From the NCBI GenBank assembly GCA_012184525.1, contig WOFQ01000011.1, positions 124,001 through 188,000 of the forward strand: a stretch of DNA of 64,000 nt. Reading direction: 5' to 3'. Each line of letters opens with the position of its first letter. The stretch's first letter is position 1. The notes below the pieces were generated by a model, which saw nothing but the letters and a program-made list of their open reading frames with translations, was not told the DNA's origin and made no database searches. The DNA comes from Xenoacremonium recifei. Lineage: Eukaryota > Ascomycota > Sordariomycetes > Hypocreales > Nectriaceae. Shown here piece after piece: positions 59,363-64,000 of this stretch. Position numbers and translations under genes: made by a program.

Positions 59363-62300
59363 CCTTTCGTCTTGTGTTCTTGTTCACTGGCGCAAGACAC
59401 ACACACTGTCCCGAGAGTGTTTACAGCACGGGACAAGATTGGCCATAAAACCCCAAATTCAACACCTGTTCATCCAAAGATTTTAGTACCCAATCGATGC
59501 ATATAGTTCGAAAGAAGTCGTAGGTAGCTCTAACCACCTTGGAAATGTCCACCCTACCCTATACACTCGCGTGGTTCTGCCCAATTATTATACACGGATT
59601 TAGTTTTGGGGCGACAGCGCCACACCACCTGAACGAGGCTGGAGACGACACGAGATTAAATCCCCGCGTCGGGACCTGGCGGCAGATCAATACATTACGT
59701 AGATGACGTGGTATGTGTTTTGTTGAGTGTCAACAGTGTACAAATTTTTACAACGAAATCCCACTTCCTATGCTTAAGGCAAGATGACGACTCGATATTC
59801 TGAGGAGGAGACTCGGAGTTTCGCCGAAGGACAGCTGAACTCGCCGGCTTCCGTCATCATCAAGGTTGATAGCAGTGATAAAAAGATAAGCGCCAGACTG
59901 GGGACGCTCATTCCAGACAGAAGTTCGATCGCAGAAAGGCTCAAGCTCAGATCCCTTCGCCGGAAAGTGGCGACAAATGAGAGTCGAGATGTCGCGAATC
60001 GAGCTGCTATTCGCCAGCCGCGTTGTCGCGTCGAGGACCGGGGCAAGGTAGCTGATTGCGCTTTTGGGAATGGGGTCAGTCGGGATGTGGATATCAGATA
60101 CCAAGAAGGATTACAATTCTCCCATGACCAGGTCTGTAGCTTAAATTAATCGCGGTAGTGAATTCGTGTTGAAACACGGCGTATGTGATCATCGCTCGGC
60201 AGAAACGCCTCGTCCGAGATGAGAACCGGAGTCACCACTAAAAGAGGCAGCAACAAGGTATTCGGGCGTCAGCACGGGACTGAAAGCCATGTGACGAGCG
60301 AGGAGCTGAGTAAATATTCGGCCAAACTAATGAAAGGCCTGAAGCTACACGAGGACCGGAGATGTGTTGAGAGCCGGCATCCTTGACAATATTGAGAGCC
60401 GTGAGGCGGAGCTGAGGTCTCGAAGGGTCGCAGCGGCTGCCTGATATTGCACCAAAATCAAGGTTACTCACCAATAACATTACACGGGTACTCTAGCCAT
60501 GGCGAGGGACTTGGAAGATGACCAATGTGATGCCAAGCAAATCCCCGAGAGCATGACCTGTCAGGCGTCAACAGCCAATCCTCGGGGCTGCGCCTGTGGG
60601 ATGATGAGGCGACGGCATGCCTGGAGCAATCAAGCCATCACATGCACATGGACGCGGGCGCCGGGGTCCGGGATGTGTGTGTGTGTGATCACCATTGCCA
60701 TGATACCATCAGGCTCGCCCATCCGGCCTCTCGTGCACCTGTCACAGCGGGCCGCTACGGCTCCAGAAATTCCTCCCCAGGGACGGCTTCTCGTAGGATA
60801 AAAAGCGAGGCCTCGAGCCACTGAGAGCGCAGAGAAATGGTGCATCCCCGGCCACTCAGGACCGATTGTTGACGACAACGACGCTTCCTATCCCAACGAT
60901 CTGCCGACAGAGGAACAAGACAACGGCAATTCACGGTACGGATCGATTCCAGACGCAGACGCAGGCCAAGATCCACTGTCGACTGTCAATAGTCCACGCG
61001 GACGGCTAATACCGCTGCAGGCGGCACGCAGCATCACAACAACAGACACGCAGAAACCACGCCAGACGTGCTGCTGTGCGTCTTGTCCATCCCCAAGTAT
61101 ACGAGGCCAAGGACGAGACTGCAGCTCCAGCCTGCGGTGCAGTGTTGTCCATACGAAGAGCCGTTGATCTCACGACCAATCGTCGCAGCCACACGTCGCC
61201 ATTTTTAGTCTGTACGGACCGGTACGAACTGCTGCAACCCGCTGAGCGGCCGTGGTACTGTACCGTACCGTACGGAGTACATACTCGAGTGTTGGAGGAC
61301 GGCCACGACGGACGGCATAGACGGTAGTCAGGCGCCTTTGCATTGCGTCTGCACTAGGGTGTTGCCTCCAAGCCCAGGTAAGTCCGGGCCCTATGCATCA
61401 GATCCCTCTGCCATCCCTGGTCTGGTCCGGAGTACGGAGCACGCATTGTGAAGTACTTCGTACTTTGATCATGTCGTCGGAGTGCCAAGCGAACCCGAAG
61501 GCGATGAAGACATCAGTCATACCGCGAGTAAAGTGTGTACTCGTCACCGTCTCCCCCCCGGTCCGTCAACTACACCGACTTTTAGGCTCTAGAGCCTAAG
61601 ACTGCTGCTCCCCGTGTTTTTGCAAGACAGGACAACGCGAGAGTCGCGACTTTCGTCATGACCCGAGCTTGAGCATGCGTTTTGCCGCGCACGGCCAAGA
61701 CGGGATCCGTCACAAGGGGTCAATGTAATGCATAAAGCCTCACGTGCAGACAGCTGACTTTCGTGAGGACGTCGCAAGCCATCAGTTGTTCCAAGTTGGT
61801 CGTTCAAGCCCGACGCCACCATCGGCTCCCCTGTCGTCCAGCTTGCGGTGCTGTTTCAGAAGAGGAAAAGGCCCTTGAAGCCCAAAGTTGGCGCCCCCAG
61901 TCCCGTCCAGCTCAGGCGCCGTACCGAGTCACTAACCAGCCACCCGAACCCCGCCCATCTCAGCCCTCGGGAATCGACGAGCAAGAAGACGAAGCCGGCT
62001 TGTGGCAAGTCTCAAAATCTCTCCTTCGCTGCACGTCCGTGTCGAAGACCCGGGGCAACCCAGATACTGTGGGTTGTATGTACAGCACTGTACTTGGAGC
62101 ACAGCACACGCATCCTAACAACGCACAGCGTTTCGACTTTGGTGCACGCATCTCCGCCCCATCCGTTGTGGTTCGGAGGGAAAGCTTCGGGACTAAATTT
62201 AGCCTAGATTGGTAAGTCACTGCCAGCTCATCCACACACCATCCGTCACCAAGCTGGGCGATCGGCCGAGGGGACAACGCCTGTTTTCTAGCGAGGGGCT

Positions 62301-62597
62301 GGCGTCACCGGTCGCTGAAGCGCCGCATAGTACTCTGTAGAGAGACCAAGGCCTGCGAGACACGCAGCAGGATCAAACACAGTTAGAGGTGAGTAACAAG
62401 AACCAACATCAGAGAAGCGGTCAGGCGGAGGCGAAGGCGTGAGTGGCGCAAACGGCAGTTCAAGACAGAGTTGGGGACAGAGGGTGAGCGGTAGATTAGG
62501 ATTAGGGAGGGACTCATGCACCAACTGGCACATTCCCGCAGCAGTGTTGCTGATGATGAGAAGGCTGGGTAATCGTGCGTGGATGAGGTGGAGGGAG

Positions 62598-62622
62598 GGA
62601 TGGATGGATGGGTGGATGGATG
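62598..62622. repeat. GGAT tetranucleotide repeat
   Basis: About six units of GGAT with one GGGT variant. Confidence 0.85.
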
Positions 62623-63383
62623 AGAGCGAGCACCTTGAATCCGGTTGAAATGTGACTGACCGTCGAAAAGCCGCAGGTGGCAGGTGCGAACGTACGAACC
62701 GCACCCTCGCTCTTTCCCAAGCTCTCGAGGCCCCGCCCGCCAGGGATCACGTCATCTGGGCAAATCACAATTCTCCCAGCCGGCCAGCCACATCGCCGCC
62801 CCACTCCAGGGCTGAATCAGCCAGTCACAAGTGTAAAAAGACACTGGGCCCGCCCCTCAAATCATCTCGTCGCATTTCCTCGTCCTCCTCGCCGCCTCTC
62901 CTCCTCCACGGCCAATCAATCCTGCTCCCCTCGACCACTCGACGAGCAATCAGATTCGTCCATCCCCCAGCATTGAAACATAATTTTTTTTTCTGCTGGC
63001 TCAGGATCTGTGGCCATTCACAGCAGCTCGACTAACGGCTGATCCGCGCCCACCTTGTTTGGCTTGCGATACACGGCTGTGAGCCGCCAGATCCCTCGAT
63101 TCAATTCGTCCGTTTGGCCGCCCGACCCCTCAAGCTTCTTGAACGGCTGCGCGCCTGTTAGACGGCTTTGCACCACAGCCGCCCGCTGGGACCATTGCCA
63201 ATAAGAGGTCATCGAGGTAAGACGTCACCTTCCGTCAAGCCGCTGCAGTTCGCCCTGCAGCGCATGTCATGCTCCGGCGCATCGCCGTCGCCTTGCTGGT
63301 CGCCTGAAACGCGCATTTTTTGCTGACGCCGGACCGCAGTGGAAGCTTTGCTGCCCAGCACAGGAATTCAGCCGTAGCTCCAA

Positions 63384-63408
63384 AGCTCCAGCTCCAGCTC
63401 CAGCTCCA
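63384..63408. repeat. (AGCTCC)4 hexanucleotide repeat
   Basis: Four perfect AGCTCC units, closely followed at 63426-63448 by a CTTG tetranucleotide run. Confidence 0.85.
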
Positions 63409-64000
63409 TTCCCCATTTCTGAGTACCTTGCCTTGCTTGCTTGCTTGCACCCGCCAGGCCAGCCTCCGATCCCCGGAACGCTGCTAGAAAGGAGCAATAC
63501 GCGCCGCGCGCCACCTCTGGCCCTTGGAAGTCCCGAGTCTCCATTTGCAGGGCCCCCCCGATCTTGCTCGCTTGCTTTCGTCTGGTCTCGTTCTTAGCTG
63601 AAGCGTTGTTGTTCTGTCGCTGCGACGCCAGCCCCGAGACAGCCCAGGCAAAATCCACCCTAATAAATCAACCCACCGCCCCCCCAGCAAATCAGCTCGC
63701 TTTTTTCGCGTCGCCCTTTGGCCTCTCTCAACTTCGCGATTGTCGAGACCTATCATCGTCGCCAGCTTGCTCTTCGCTTCATCCATTGGCCGCATTGCTT
63801 GTCAGGTGACAATTTGTCCCTGCGGATCCCGATCTTACCCCATATTCACGGCCATCAATCAACCAGCCAGCCCTCTGCGGCGGTTCATTTGCTCGCCTCT
63901 CGGACTCCCGTCGCGTGGGAAATCCAGGCGTTCCGTTGCTCGTGCACGTTTCTGCCTCGTGCTTCTGTGACTGCGACAGACCCGAGTCGTACAACACAAA

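Larger units (their letters stand above)
54708..64000. other. 9.3-kb gene-free tract to the end of the window
   Basis: No supported gene. The first 600 bp are G/A-rich on the plus strand (C/T-rich on the minus strand), consistent with a leader for the minus-strand gene at 54 kb. About 57.0-60.2 kb is clearly AT-richer than its flanks and holds a few protein-like minus-strand frames (see the entry at 59009-59362). Beyond 60.2 kb the sequence is again GC-rich with GTAC/CGTAC-rich short motifs near 61260 and 61430 and, at the end, a C/T-rich stretch that may be the leader of a gene outside the window. Confidence 0.5.

Noticed and set aside
59784..60149. 121-codon plus-strand frame overlapping a 118-codon minus-strand frame
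   Set aside because: The two overlap fully, neither shows a domain, and there is no supporting splice structure.
61795..61822. tRNA T-arm-like sequence (GGTCGTTCAAGCCCGAC)
   Set aside because: The stem pairs imperfectly and no acceptor, D or anticodon arm can be placed upstream.

Overview
The window reads as chromosomal DNA of a filamentous ascomycete (Pezizomycotina, most likely a Sordariomycete). The reasons are compact genes with short introns (about 40-135 bp, GTRNGT-type donors, CTAAC-like branch sites, YAG acceptors), GC-rich codon use, and a gene set typical of moulds: Rax2, LCL3, an FlbC-like developmental zinc-finger factor and DPY30/Sdc1. The species cannot be named from the sequence alone. 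I see no prokaryotic, viral, CRISPR or intact transposon feature.

Layout. 0-2 kb: 3-hydroxyanthranilate dioxygenase (+), tail to tail with a FAHD1-type hydrolase (-). 2-4.4 kb: non-coding or decayed sequence. 4.4-6.3 kb: a single-exon RING-finger protein (+) of unknown function. 6.6-12.3 kb: UTP12 (-) and ARPC2 (+) share a 278-bp divergent promoter, followed by LCL3 (+). 12.3-15.3 kb: no gene, only a pyrimidine-rich leader. 15.3-19.0 kb: the polarity protein Rax2 (+). 19.0-30.0 kb: almost 11 kb in which I find no gene. 30.0-31.3 kb: the FlbC-like C2H2 factor (+). 31.3-38.1 kb: a second gene-free stretch. 38.1-51.3 kb: a dense housekeeping block with SF3B1 (-), OGG1 (-), U2AF large subunit (+), RPS13 (+), SDC1 (-) and FAN1 (+). 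51.3-54.0 kb: gene-free. 54.0-54.7 kb: a small proline/serine-rich protein (-). 54.7-64.0 kb: a third long gene-free stretch containing an AT-richer island at about 57.0-60.2 kb.

The recognised genes are mostly core machinery: 3' splice-site and branch-point recognition (U2AF, SF3B1), ribosome biogenesis and the ribosome (UTP12, RPS13), DNA repair (OGG1, FAN1), histone H3K4 methylation (SDC1), actin nucleation (ARPC2) and polarity (Rax2), tryptophan catabolism (BNA1) and acylpyruvate hydrolysis. Three head-to-head pairs (UTP12/ARPC2, OGG1/U2AF, SDC1/FAN1) share promoters under 400 bp.

No convincing new enzymatic system is visible. The most unusual signals are the contrast between dense housekeeping clusters and long gene-free tracts carrying many pentanucleotide repeats, several of them G-quadruplex capable, and two terminal introns (rax2 and the flbC-like gene) placed so that retention would give proteins lacking the membrane anchor or the second zinc finger. 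Splice junctions were derived by eye from frame continuity and family conservation.
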